A stretch of 17,317 nucleotides of DNA from DUPH01 sp035449085. Its GTDB lineage: Bacteria; Verrucomicrobiota; Kiritimatiellia; RFP12; UBA1067. Of this stretch, positions 6,512 to 17,295 are shown piece after piece. The notes beneath the pieces were generated by a model. That model saw only the letters and a program-made list of their open reading frames with translations, searched no databases and was not told the origin of the DNA. Positions within the stretch are counted from its first letter, which is position 1. Each line of letters starts with the position of its first letter. The stretch is from positions 1 through 17,317 of the forward strand of contig DAOTKE010000073.1 in NCBI GenBank assembly GCA_035449085.1, given 5' to 3'. The position numbers and the translations under genes were made by a program.

Positions 6512-8146
6512 ATGGCGATCACGGATTTTCTGGAACGAAATGCACGGCTCTACCCCAATGAGGTCAGCCTGGTGGAGATCAACCCGGCGAACCAGCCGGA
6601 TCACGCCATGACGTGGCGCGAATATACCCTGGCCGAGGCCTTTGCCACAGAAAAGTACCGGCGCGAGCTGACGTGGCGCGATTTCGATGTGAAGGCCAAC
6701 CGTTTCGCCAACCTGCTGCTGACGCGCGGCGTCAAACGTGGCGACAAGGTCGGCATCCTCCTGATGAATTGCCTGGAGTGGCTGCCGATCTACTTTGGCA
6801 TTCTGAAGACCGGTGCGATGGCGGTGCCGATGAACTTCCGCTACACAGCCGAGGAGATCAAGTACTGCCTGGAGTTGGCCGAGGTGAACACGCTGATCTT
6901 CGGGCCGGAGTTCATCGGGCGCGTGGAACAGATATTTGACCATTTGCAAGGGATTAAGACGGTTTTTTATGTGGGCCAGAACGTGCCGACCTTTGCAGAC
7001 AGTTACGACACGCTCGTGCAATACTGTTCGTCGATCGCGCCGGCGACGGACCTGAAGGACGGGGACGACGCCGCCATCTATTTTTCGTCCGGAACGACGG
7101 GATTCCCCAAGGCGATCCTGCACACTCATGCGGCGCTGATCTCTTCCTGCCTGACGGAACAGACCCATCACGGACAGACGCATGAAGACGTCTTCCTGTG
7201 CATCCCGCCGCTCTACCATACCGGCGCCAAGATGCACTGGTTCGGCAGCCTATTGGTTGGCGGCCGCGCCGTATTGCTGCGCGGGGTCAAGCCGGAATGG
7301 ATCCTGCAAGCGGTCTCGGAAGAGAAGGCCACGATCGTCTGGCTGTTGGTGCCGTGGGCGCAGGACGTGCTGGACGCGATCGACCGGGGAGAAATCAAAC
7401 TCTCGGATTATCGCCTCGACCAGTGGCGCCTGATGCACATCGGCGCCCAGCCGGTGCCGCCCAGCCTGATCCGGCGCTGGAAAAAGGTCTTCCCGCAACA
7501 CCAGTACGACACCAACTACGGGCTCAGCGAATCGATCGGCCCCGGGTGCGTGCATCTCGGCATCGAGAACATCCACAAGGTGGGAGCGATCGGCAAGGCC
7601 GGTTATCTTTGGCAGACCGCGATCGTGGACGAGGCCGGCAAGCCGGTCAAGCCGGGAGAGGTCGGCGAGCTGATCGTCAAAGGGCCGGGCGTCATGAAGT
7701 GTTACTACAAAAACCCCGAAGCCACGGCCGCGATCCTCAAGGATGGTTGGCTCTATACAGGCGATATGGCGCGCGAGGACGAAGAAGGCTTCATTTATCT
7801 TGTGGACCGCAAGAAAGATGTGATCATCAGCGGCGGCGAAAACATCTACCCCGTCCAGATCGAAGATTTCCTGCGGGCCCATCCGTCGATCAAGGATGTC
7901 GCGGTCATCGGGCTGCCTGACGACCGCTTGGGCGAAATCGCGGCGGCGATCATCCAGATCAAGGAAGGAGCATCGCTGATCGAAGAAGAGGTTATGCACT
8001 TCTGCCTGGATCTGCCTCGCTACAAACGGCCGCGCAAAGTGATCTTCGCCGAGGTGCCGCGTAATCCCACCGGCAAGATCGAGAAACCGAAGCTGCGCGA
8101 GATCTATTGCGGCAAACGGCTGGTGGAAGCGCAGACCACGAAATGA
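6512..8146 (+). CDS. Class I adenylate-forming enzyme, probable acyl-CoA synthetase
   Basis: The 544-residue protein activates a carboxylic acid with ATP and transfers it to CoA (ANL superfamily). Motifs in order are the P-loop FSSGTTGFPKA (191-201), TNYGLSES (334-341), GWLYTGDMA (412-420), DRKKDVIISGGENIYP (432-447, hinge and core), and PTGKIEKPKLRE (519-530), where K522 is the catalytic-lysine position. Length and motif wording resemble medium/long-chain fatty-acyl-CoA or crotonobetaine/carnitine-CoA ligases. The substrate cannot be read from sequence, so no symbol is given. No signal peptide or membrane segment is evident, so it is probably cytoplasmic. AAAGGA (6497-6502) or GAAGG (6506-6510) could be the ribosome site. 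A second, distantly related CoA ligase lies on the other strand at 10181-11464. Confidence 0.88.
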   Translation: MAITDFLERNARLYPNEVSLVEINPANQPDHAMTWREYTLAEAFATEKYRRELTWRDFDVKANRFANLLLTRGVKRGDKVGILLMNCLEWLPIYFGILKTGAMAVPMNFRYTAEEIKYCLELAEVNTLIFGPEFIGRVEQIFDHLQGIKTVFYVGQNVPTFADSYDTLVQYCSSIAPATDLKDGDDAAIYFSSGTTGFPKAILHTHAALISSCLTEQTHHGQTHEDVFLCIPPLYHTGAKMHWFGSLLVGGRAVLLRGVKPEWILQAVSEEKATIVWLLVPWAQDVLDAIDRGEIKLSDYRLDQWRLMHIGAQPVPPSLIRRWKKVFPQHQYDTNYGLSESIGPGCVHLGIENIHKVGAIGKAGYLWQTAIVDEAGKPVKPGEVGELIVKGPGVMKCYYKNPEATAAILKDGWLYTGDMAREDEEGFIYLVDRKKDVIISGGENIYPVQIEDFLRAHPSIKDVAVIGLPDDRLGEIAAAIIQIKEGASLIEEEVMHFCLDLPRYKRPRKVIFAEVPRNPTGKIEKPKLREIYCGKRLVEAQTTK

Positions 8147-8167
8147 GGATACCGTTGGGTCATGCAG

Positions 8168-9031
8168 ATGAACCGGATTTGGAGAGTTCTAGCTGTTTGC
8201 GGACTGGCCTGCTGTGCCGAGGCACAAGTGCGGCGCTCTTCGCGCAATCCGCAACCGCTGACGCGCCAGCATGAACGGGCCGCTACAGGTGGCATGCAAA
8301 GCGGCCACAGCGGACTGGGCGTGTTGGTCGCCCCCAAGAAACAGGAGGCGCCTGTCTCAACGGCGATGCGTGTGACTTACCTGGGGCCAAAGTCCGGATG
8401 GGGCATTGTGAAAGAGACAAGTCCCTACTATGCGCCAGACGGCAAAAGGCTGGGCACCTTGCCCGGCGGCACGCTTTTCACTTACAACGGCGTCAAGTCC
8501 TCTTCGCGCAATGATGTGCTGGTCTGCCAGGTGCGGCGCGGCGAGGAACAAGAGGGCCCCTGCCTGCTCGACTGCACGGACGTCGCGGGGTATGAGGGCG
8601 ATCCCTCAACACTCAATCCCACGTTAGTTCAAAACCTCGTGCGGTACTTCACGCTGAACGGACGCGTCAAGGATCGGCTGGCAACCTTGAAACAGGAAGC
8701 GGACGCCAAGAATCCGCACACCGACGCGGTCCGACAAACGCGCCTGGCGTATCAGGCGAGCATCGAAAAAGCCGCCGCCCTGGAACGTGAGATGAACAGC
8801 CTGACCGGTACGCGCCGATCAAAGGCACTGGACAACCTGCGCGCCCTGAAGTACGAACAGGCGACGCTCAAAACGCAGGCGGATCAGGCCGCCGCAGCTT
8901 TCAAAGCCTGGCAGGATGCCCACCCGCCCGATCCCGCCGTGATCGAAGCCGACCCTCAGCTCCGGGCTTGGCGGGCCGAACTTGACGAGGCGCGCAAGCC
9001 TGTGGCGGGCATGATCCCGAAAGAGGACTGA
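8168..9031 (+). CDS. Exported coiled-coil protein of unknown function
   Basis: I do not recognise this family. The 287-residue product (from ATG 8168; ATG 8162 adds two residues) begins with a typical Sec signal: MNRIWR, then a hydrophobic LAVCGLACC core, with likely signal peptidase I cleavage after AEA. The Cys residues do not fit a clean lipobox. A low-complexity linker follows (to about 65), then a compact beta-rich segment (about 66-142) with GWGIVKETSPYYAPDGKRLG and LPGGTLFTYNG that looks SH3-like. Its Cys residues (about 122, 134, 138 in the longer form) could form disulfides. Residues 165-250 are rich in Ala, Leu, Glu, Lys and Arg with coiled-coil character. The end is Pro/Asp-rich. 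It starts 15 bases after the CoA synthetase stop, so it may be cotranscribed, and GAGGAT (8145-8150) may serve as ribosome site. Its 3' end overlaps the convergent flavoprotein frame. Confidence 0.7.
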   Translation: MNRIWRVLAVCGLACCAEAQVRRSSRNPQPLTRQHERAATGGMQSGHSGLGVLVAPKKQEAPVSTAMRVTYLGPKSGWGIVKETSPYYAPDGKRLGTLPGGTLFTYNGVKSSSRNDVLVCQVRRGEEQEGPCLLDCTDVAGYEGDPSTLNPTLVQNLVRYFTLNGRVKDRLATLKQEADAKNPHTDAVRQTRLAYQASIEKAAALEREMNSLTGTRRSKALDNLRALKYEQATLKTQADQAAAAFKAWQDAHPPDPAVIEADPQLRAWRAELDEARKPVAGMIPKED

Positions 9032-10136
9032 GGCTGAGCGCACGGATCGCCAACGCCGCCGTAGCGAAGGCTGCGGTGAGGTTGTAGCCGCCGGTCGGGC
9101 CGTCGATGTCCATCACCTCGCCAGCAAAATAGAGGCCGGGACAAATGCGCGACTGCATGGTGCCGGGATCGACTTCAGAGAGCGGCACACCACCCATCGT
9201 GACAATCGCCTCCTTAAGCGGGCGTGTAGCCGGACGGCAGACACGGAATCTCTCGCTGTCGACCTGCCATTCCAATTCAAAATCGCTGAGATTCTGGCGT
9301 GCCACACACCGGCTGGCGTTGTAGGCCGCAGCCCCTCCGAGGCCCCAGTGTTCACAGTCAAGCTGGCCATGCCCTTCGTAAAGGCGACGCCCCTTGTGGA
9401 AGATGCGGCAGACCGCATGCTCCAAGGTTGTGCCGGCACGCGCTGCGATCCAAGGATGCGCAACCACAAAACCAATCAGACCGGGACGGTAGGGCTTGAG
9501 CGAATGGCCGAGCGCCTTGGCGAACTTTTGTCCGTCCCCTACCGAGCCGGTCTTCGGATAACTCACGCCGCCAGTGGCGATCAGCACGCGCTGCGCCAGC
9601 AGCGAGAAATGGGCGGTCGAGACATGAAACCCGGCGTCATGGCGCTCGATTCCGGTCGCGGGGGTGTTGAGACACAGCGCGGTACCCGTGTCCCGCAACG
9701 CATCGGTCAGGGCGTGCACCACATCCGACGCCTGTTCGGAGCGCGGGAAAACACGCCGGTCATCCATCCGTTTGAGCGGCACGTTATGGCGCTGGAACCA
9801 GGCCTGCACGGCCGCGGGCGGAAAGGCGTTCAGCGCAGTCGAGAGAAAGTCAGACATCGGCGCGCCCATATCATCGAGCATCCGCGCGGGCGTGATGTCC
9901 TTGGTCAGGTTGCAACGACCGTTGCCGCACATCAGCAGCTTGCGGCCAGGCTTGTGCTTGCGCTCGAGGATCATCGCGCCAAGACCGCGATCGCCGGCGA
10001 GACAACCAGCAAAAAGACCAGCCGCACCGCCACCGATGATCAGCAACGGAACCGGCGCGGGCACTGCGCGTGTTGCTGGCAGAGCGCCAGCCGCACGGTC
10101 ACGTCGCGCATGATCAATGGGATTCGCCTTCAACAC
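8901..10136 (-). CDS. HI0933/BaiN-type FAD-dependent oxidoreductase
   Basis: The frame encodes up to 411 residues. An N-terminal Rossmann motif IGGGAAGLFAG (34-44) binds FAD. GRKLLMCGNGRCNLT (64-78) is the HI0933-family signature, usually GRKxLxSGxGRCNxTN. ATGGVSYPKTGSVGDG and the C-terminal YFAGEVMDIDGPTGGYNL complete the family core. The substrate is unknown; BaiN homologues have been linked to flavin-dependent reductions. The start is uncertain: GTG at 10136, TTG at 10133, or GTG at 10064, which begins just before the FAD motif; none has a good ribosome site. After TAALAIRAL the frame continues about 45 Pro/Arg/Ala-rich residues unlike the family and overlaps the convergent gene by 131 bases, so the true C-terminus may be altered by a lost stop. 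It lies 44 bases downstream of the CoA ligase and may share its transcript. Confidence 0.85.
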   Translation of the reverse strand: MLKANPIDHARRDRAAGALPATRAVPAPVPLLIIGGGAAGLFAGCLAGDRGLGAMILERKHKPGRKLLMCGNGRCNLTKDITPARMLDDMGAPMSDFLSTALNAFPPAAVQAWFQRHNVPLKRMDDRRVFPRSEQASDVVHALTDALRDTGTALCLNTPATGIERHDAGFHVSTAHFSLLAQRVLIATGGVSYPKTGSVGDGQKFAKALGHSLKPYRPGLIGFVVAHPWIAARAGTTLEHAVCRIFHKGRRLYEGHGQLDCEHWGLGGAAAYNASRCVARQNLSDFELEWQVDSERFRVCRPATRPLKEAIVTMGGVPLSEVDPGTMQSRICPGLYFAGEVMDIDGPTGGYNLTAAFATAALAIRALSLSPLSGSCPPQACAPRQVRPAKPGAEGRLRSRRDRAGGHPARL

Positions 10137-10180
10137 TCAGCTTTCAACGCGCAAACCGGACGTCGCACGCATTCGGTCGG

Positions 10181-11464
10181 TCACGCATTTTTGTCAACGT
10201 GGAACACACGTTTGGCCTTGCCCTCGGTGCGGGGTAACGTGCCGGGTTTGAAGACGTCGCCTTTGGGACTGAACCCGAGCCGCTCCTTCAACTGCTTCTC
10301 GACCATATAACCCGTCACCCCCTCCTGCGCCTCGACGTTGATGCGCACGTCGGTCACGCCGTGGTCGTTCTCCAGGATGATCTGATACTCGGGCAACACA
10401 CCGGGAATCTCCATCAGCGCCTGCTCCACCTGTTTCGGGAAGAAGTTCACGCCCTTGACGATCAGCATGTCGTCGCAGCGGCCCTCGATACGGTCGATGC
10501 GCAGGCTGGTGCGGCCGCAGGCGCAGCGCTCGCGGCTCACGATGCGTGTCAGATCGCGCGTGCGGTAGCGGATCACGGGAATCGCCTCGCGCGTCAGCGA
10601 CGTGAAGATCACCTCGCCCACAGCGCCGTCCGGCAACGGCGCACCGGTCACGGGATCCACGATCTCGGTGAGGTATTGATCCTCCCATACATGGATGCCG
10701 CAACGCGCCTCGCAATCCATACCGGTCGTGCCCACGCCACCGGTCTCGGTCATGCCGTAGATGTCAAACGCTTTGATGCCAAGGCGTGCCTCGACCCGGT
10801 TTCGCATTTCGTCGGAGAACGACTCCGCACCGAAGATGCCGATCTTGAGGTCGGGCAACTCCAAGCCCTTCTCGTCGAGCATCTCAATGATCCGCGCCGA
10901 ATACGAGACCACCGAGCCCATGGCCTTGACCTTGAAGTCACGCATCAGCATGATCTGACGCGCGGTGTTGCCGGAACTGGCCGGCACGGTAAAAAGCCCC
11001 GCGCGCCGCGCACCGTGATAAAAGCCGAAGCCGCCGTTAAACAGCCCGAAGGTCGGCATGATCTGGATCACGTCGCCGGGCTGCAGGCCGGCCATGATTT
11101 GGCAACGCGCCATACACTCCGCCCACTGCACCAGATCCGCCTCGGTGTAGGCCATCACCACCGGCGTGCCGGTTGAGCCGGAACTCATGTGCATCTCGCG
11201 GATCGACGCGCGCGGCATGCAGAGCATGTTGAGCGGATACTGGTCGCGGAAATCATCCTTCGTCAGAAACGGCAATTCCCGGATATCTTCAAGCTCACGG
11301 ATGTCCCCCGGCTCGACACCGACCTCGGTCAGTTTGCGGCGATAGAACTCGTTGTTCGCCCAGACGTGTTTGACCGTCCACTGCAAGCCCTTCAACTGCA
11401 CCGCCGCCAGCTCATCGCGGCTCATAGTCTCCGCGCGCTCGTTCCAATACCGGAGTCTGTTCAT
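10181..11464 (-). CDS. paaK: Phenylacetate-CoA ligase-like adenylate-forming enzyme
   Basis: The 427-residue protein matches the PaaK family (usually 430-440): YWNERAE near the start, P-loop SSGSTGTP (94-101), DIYGMTETGG (234-243), YRTRDLTRI (300-308), GRCDDMLIVKGVNFFP (328-343) and C-terminal TLPRTEGKAKRV. It forms an aryl-CoA thioester from an arylacetic acid, ATP and CoA. Cysteines near 251/255 and 314/316 fit the metal-binding cysteines seen in some family members. In anaerobes such enzymes often pair with indolepyruvate ferredoxin oxidoreductase in amino-acid fermentation, but no iorAB is seen here, so phenylacetate itself is not assured as substrate. ATG 11464 is preferred to the in-frame TTG at 11470: GAGGG lies six bases before the ATG. 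The flavoprotein gene follows downstream. Confidence 0.88.
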   Translation of the reverse strand: MNRLRYWNERAETMSRDELAAVQLKGLQWTVKHVWANNEFYRRKLTEVGVEPGDIRELEDIRELPFLTKDDFRDQYPLNMLCMPRASIREMHMSSGSTGTPVVMAYTEADLVQWAECMARCQIMAGLQPGDVIQIMPTFGLFNGGFGFYHGARRAGLFTVPASSGNTARQIMLMRDFKVKAMGSVVSYSARIIEMLDEKGLELPDLKIGIFGAESFSDEMRNRVEARLGIKAFDIYGMTETGGVGTTGMDCEARCGIHVWEDQYLTEIVDPVTGAPLPDGAVGEVIFTSLTREAIPVIRYRTRDLTRIVSRERCACGRTSLRIDRIEGRCDDMLIVKGVNFFPKQVEQALMEIPGVLPEYQIILENDHGVTDVRINVEAQEGVTGYMVEKQLKERLGFSPKGDVFKPGTLPRTEGKAKRVFHVDKNA

Positions 11465-11524
11465 GCTCAACCCTCGAATCCGACCGGCTTTGCCAGCCTC
11501 TGCGTGTTACGATGAATAGAAACC

Positions 11525-11554
11525 ACTCTAGCGTTTTGCCCCCACCTTCGGCAA
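11525..11554 (-). promoter_or_regulatory. Candidate promoter of the paaK-like gene
   Basis: On the minus strand TTGCCG (11549-11554) is followed by an 18-base spacer and TAGAGT (11525-11530), each matching 4 of 6 consensus bases. It lies in the 140-base gap between uvrA and the ligase gene, giving a leader of roughly 55 bases. No TGn extension is present, unlike the other candidates in this window, so the call is weaker. Confidence 0.28.
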
Positions 11555-11569
11555 CCTCAATCTATACTC

Positions 11570-11583
11570 CACGGCATGCCGTG
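11570..11583. repeat. 14-bp perfect palindrome in the uvrA-paaK gap
   Basis: CACGGCATGCCGTG reads the same on both strands. It lies 22 bases downstream of the uvrA stop and upstream of the candidate paaK -35. No T-run follows on either strand, so it is a poor terminator. It may be a binding site for a dimeric regulator. With only one copy seen, chance cannot be excluded. Confidence 0.4.
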
Positions 11584-11604
11584 ATGATAGGGATGCGACA
11601 GCCC

Positions 11605-14431
11605 TCATGCACCGAGCACCGCCCGCAGGAAGCGGCCGGTGTGAGACTCGGGACAGGCGGCGACCTCCTCGGGCGTGCCGGTGACGACCAGCCGCCCGCC
11701 CTCGTCGCCGCCGCCGGGACCGAGGTCGATGACAACATCAGCGCTCTTGATGATGTCGAGATTGTGCTCGATCACCACGACGGTGTTGCCGGACTCGCGC
11801 AGGCGCAACAGCAGGTCGAGCAGCTTGTGCACATCCGCGAAATGCAAACCGGTAGTTGGCTCGTCCAGCAGATAAAGCGTCTTGCCGGTCGCGCGCTTGG
11901 ACAGCTCGGCCGACAACTTGATGCGCTGCGCCTCACCGCCCGACAACGTGGTCGAAGGCTGGCCGAGACGCACATACCCGAGCCCAACCTCCGCCAGCGT
12001 GCGCAGCTTGTTCGCAATCTGCGGCACCGGCTCGAAAAACTCCAGCGCATCCTCCACCGTCATGTCGAGCACCTCGGCGATCGTCTTGCCGCCGTACCGG
12101 ATCTCCAGCGTCTCCTTGTTGTAGCGCAGGCCGCCGCACTGCTCGCACGGCACGTAGATGTCCGGCAGGAAGTGCATCTCCAGGCAGCGCATGCCGTCGC
12201 CCTTGCACACTTCGCAACGTCCGCCTTTGACGTTGAAACTGAAGCGCCCCGGCCCGTAGCCGCGCACTTTGGCAGCAGGCGTGGCGGCGAACAGTTCACG
12301 GATCGGCGCGAAGGCGCCGGTGTAGGTGACAGGGTTACTGCGCGGCGTACGCCCGATCGGGCTTTGGTCGATCTCAATCACCTTGTCGAGCAACTCAACA
12401 CCCGTGATTTTCTTGAAGGCGCCGGGCCGCTCCTTGGAACCGTAGAAGTGGCGGAACAGGTGGTTCTTGAGGATGTCGCTCACCAGCGTGGATTTGCCCG
12501 AGCCGGAGACGCCGGTCACGCAGACCAGACAGCCGAGCGGGATCCCGACATCGATGTTCTTGAGATTGTTTTCGGACGCGCCCAAGATCTTGAGGCGCGC
12601 CTTGCCCGGCTTAACGCGCTCAGTGGGCACGTCGATCCGCTTACGTCCAGACAGATAGGCCGCCGTCTGCGAACGCTCGCACGCCAGCAGCCCCGGCAGC
12701 GCACCCTGATACACCACCTCGCCGCCTTGGCGTCCCGCACCGGGGCCCATATCCACGATGTAATCCGCCGAGCGGATCATCTCCGCGTCATGCTCGACGA
12801 TCACCACGGTGTTGCCGCGCCGCTGAAGCTGGTGCAGCATGTCGATCAGCCGCTCATTATCGCGTGGGTGTAGACCAATGGTCGGCTCGTCCAGCACATA
12901 GAGCACGCCGACCAGACCGGAGCCGATCTGCGTCGCCAGCCGGATGCGCTGCATCTCGCCGCCCGAAAGCGTCGAGCTTTCGCGGTCGAGCGAGAGGTAG
13001 TCGAGCCCCACGTCATTCAGGAACCTCAAGCGCCGACGGATCTCCTTCAGCACTTCGGCCACGGCCGTCGCGTCGGCAGGCGGCAGCTCGAGCGTGTCGA
13101 AAAAGGCCACACATTGCTTAACGGTCATGGCCATGACCTCCACGATCGAGCGGCCCGCCACCGTGCAGGCGCGCGCCTCCGGCCGCAACCGCGCACCGTG
13201 ACAGTCCGGACAAAGCTGGCGGCTCATATACTGCCGCAGCTTCTCGCGAACCTCATCGAACTCCGACTCGCCGTAACGCCGCGTCAGGCTTGGCAACACG
13301 CCTTCAAAGGGCTTCTCTATCTTGCGCCACGCCCCGCGCATCCAAAAACGCAGCGTGACCGGCTCGTCACCGGAGCCGTGCATCAGCACCTTGCGGAACG
13401 ACTCCGGCAGTCCGCTGTAAGGCGTGTCCATGTCGATCCCATAGGCCGCGGCCACCGCCTTGAGCAGGTGCTTGTAATACACCACCATCCGAAAACCGCC
13501 GTGCCGCCAGGCGTGGATCGCGCCCTCCGCCAGCGACAGCGATTTGTCCGGCACCACGAGATCCTCGTCAAAGACCAACTGAGCGCCGAGACCCGCGCAG
13601 GTCGGGCACGCGCCGAACGGACTGTTGAAGGAAAACGAGCGCGGCTTCAATTCTTCAAAACTGATCGCGCAGTCTGGACATGCGTTCTTTTCCGAAAAGA
13701 GCTCTTCGCGTGTGTCGCCCTCCACGGGCATGCTCTGCACGCGGATCAATCCCTCGCCCTGCTTGAGCGCCAGCTCGACCGAATCGGTCAGGCGCCGCCG
13801 CACCCCCTCGCCGACAACCAGCCGGTCCACCACAGCATCAATGGTGTGCGCTCTGTTTTTATCGAGGCGCGGCACGACATCCAGCGCCAGCATCTCGCCG
13901 TCCACGCGCACACGCACAAATCCCTGGCGGCGAATCGATTCAAACACCTCTTCGTGGCGTCCCTTACGACCTCGCACCAGCGGCGCGAGCACCACCAGAC
14001 GGGTTCCAGACGGCTGCGTCAACAGGTGATCGACGATCTGTTCCGCACTCTGCCGTTGCACCGGCTTGCCGCAGTTCGGGCAGTGCGCACGCCCAACGCT
14101 GCCGTAGAGCAGGCGCAGGTAATCGTGAATCTCGGTCACGGTCGCCACGATCGAGCGCGGATTCCCGCCCGAAGTGCGCTGTTCGATTGAGATCGCGGGC
14201 GAGAGCCCTTCGATGTGGTCGACCTCCGGCTTCTGCATCTGGTCGAGAAACTGCCGCGCGTAAGCGGAAAGACTCTCGACATAGCGCCGCTGCCCTTCAG
14301 CGTAAAGGGTGTCGAACGCGAGCGACGACTTGCCGGAACCGCTCAGGCCCGTGACGACGGTCAATGAATCTCGCGGGATGCGCACGTCAACATTCTTGAG
14401 ATTGTGCTGACGTGCGCCGGTGATGAGGATG

Positions 14432-14439
<8 letters not shown>
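11605..14439 (-). CDS. uvrA: Excinuclease ABC subunit A
   Basis: The 944-residue protein is the damage-recognition ATPase of nucleotide excision repair, acting as a dimer with UvrB. It has two ABC modules. The first has Walker A GLSGSGKSS (31-39), with signature STLSGGEMQRIRLA at about 488-500 followed by LYVLDEPTIGLHPRDN. The second has Walker A GVSGSGKST (about 642-650), with signature TTLSGGEAQRIKLS (about 828-841) followed by LYLLDEPTTGLH. Zinc-binding cysteine pairs occur in HCPNCG, ACPDC/ACPTC, LCPDCHGARL, and CEVCKGDGM with CEQCGGLRYN. YAEGQRRYVESLSAYARQFL is the usual N-terminal signature. Full family length, no damage seen. Its ATG lies inside the end of gyrA (ATGACTGA, 8-base overlap) and no strong ribosome site is seen, so translation is probably coupled to gyrA. 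Confidence 0.97.
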
Positions 14440-17101
<2,662 letters not shown>

Positions 17102-17134
17102 GCTATCTCCGCTGGTGGTCAAAAAACAAGTGAC

Positions 17135-17143
17135 AGAATACCA
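17135..17143 (-). promoter_or_regulatory. Candidate extended -10 of the gyrA promoter
   Basis: On the minus strand TGG precedes TATTCT (complement of 17135-17140, 4 of 6 consensus). No good -35 is found at 16-18 bases upstream, where the sequence is TGGTTT-like, which suits an extended -10 promoter. The leader to the ATG is about 27 bases. Confidence 0.4.
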
Positions 17144-17159
17144 TTTCTTGCGCAAGAAA
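17144..17159. repeat. 16-bp perfect palindrome in the gyrA promoter region
   Basis: TTTCTTGCGCAAGAAA is a perfect inverted repeat. It lies immediately upstream of the TGG-TATTCT element, where a promoter spacer would be. A dimeric repressor or activator bound there would control gyrA and, through it, uvrA. It does not match the LexA boxes I know (CTGT-N8-ACAG or GAAC-N4-GTTC). No copy is seen elsewhere in the window. Confidence 0.5.
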
Positions 17160-17253
17160 ACCACTTTTTCCGGCACCGACTGCGGAGGTAATCAGCAAAA
17201 ACCCCGATATGCCTCACGCTGTTTGTGATGCATCATCAGATGTTGGGGCCAAC
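17160..17253. other. Non-coding stretch upstream of gyrA
   Basis: No gene is supported. It contains a 10-bp palindrome TGATGCATCA (17226-17235). On the minus strand CCCC (near 17245) and GGGG (near 17202) could pair around it, followed by five T, a weak terminator-like arrangement for a gene entering from beyond the right edge. All minus-strand frames from the edge close before gyrA. Confidence 0.3.
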
Positions 17254-17295
17254 GAAATCGGGATCGCTATCGAAATCGCTATCGGGATCGAACAC
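17254..17295. repeat. Degenerate hexamer array with mirror-ordered units
   Basis: Seven consecutive 6-base units run GAAATC, GGGATC, GCTATC, GAAATC, GCTATC, GGGATC, GAACAC. Six fit the pattern GNNATC, and the unit order A-B-C-A-C-B is symmetric around the central GAAATC, with the last unit a partial A. On the minus strand one frame would read alternating Asp (FDPDSDFDSDPDF), but a stop lies just upstream, so it is probably non-coding. The array may continue a dispersed intergenic repeat family. Confidence 0.6.

Noticed and set aside
9348..11176. Plus-strand open frames opposite the flavoprotein and paaK-like genes
   Set aside because: Shadows of conserved minus-strand genes, with low-complexity Arg/His-rich translations.
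11512..14190. Long plus-strand open frames opposite uvrA (453 and 358 codons)
   Set aside because: They are antisense shadows of a full-length conserved uvrA, with the same His/Arg/Ala-rich character and no recognisable motif.
17102..17176. 25-residue N-terminal extension of GyrA
   Set aside because: It covers the palindrome and -10 region, and the ATG at 17101 has a better ribosome site and matches the family start.
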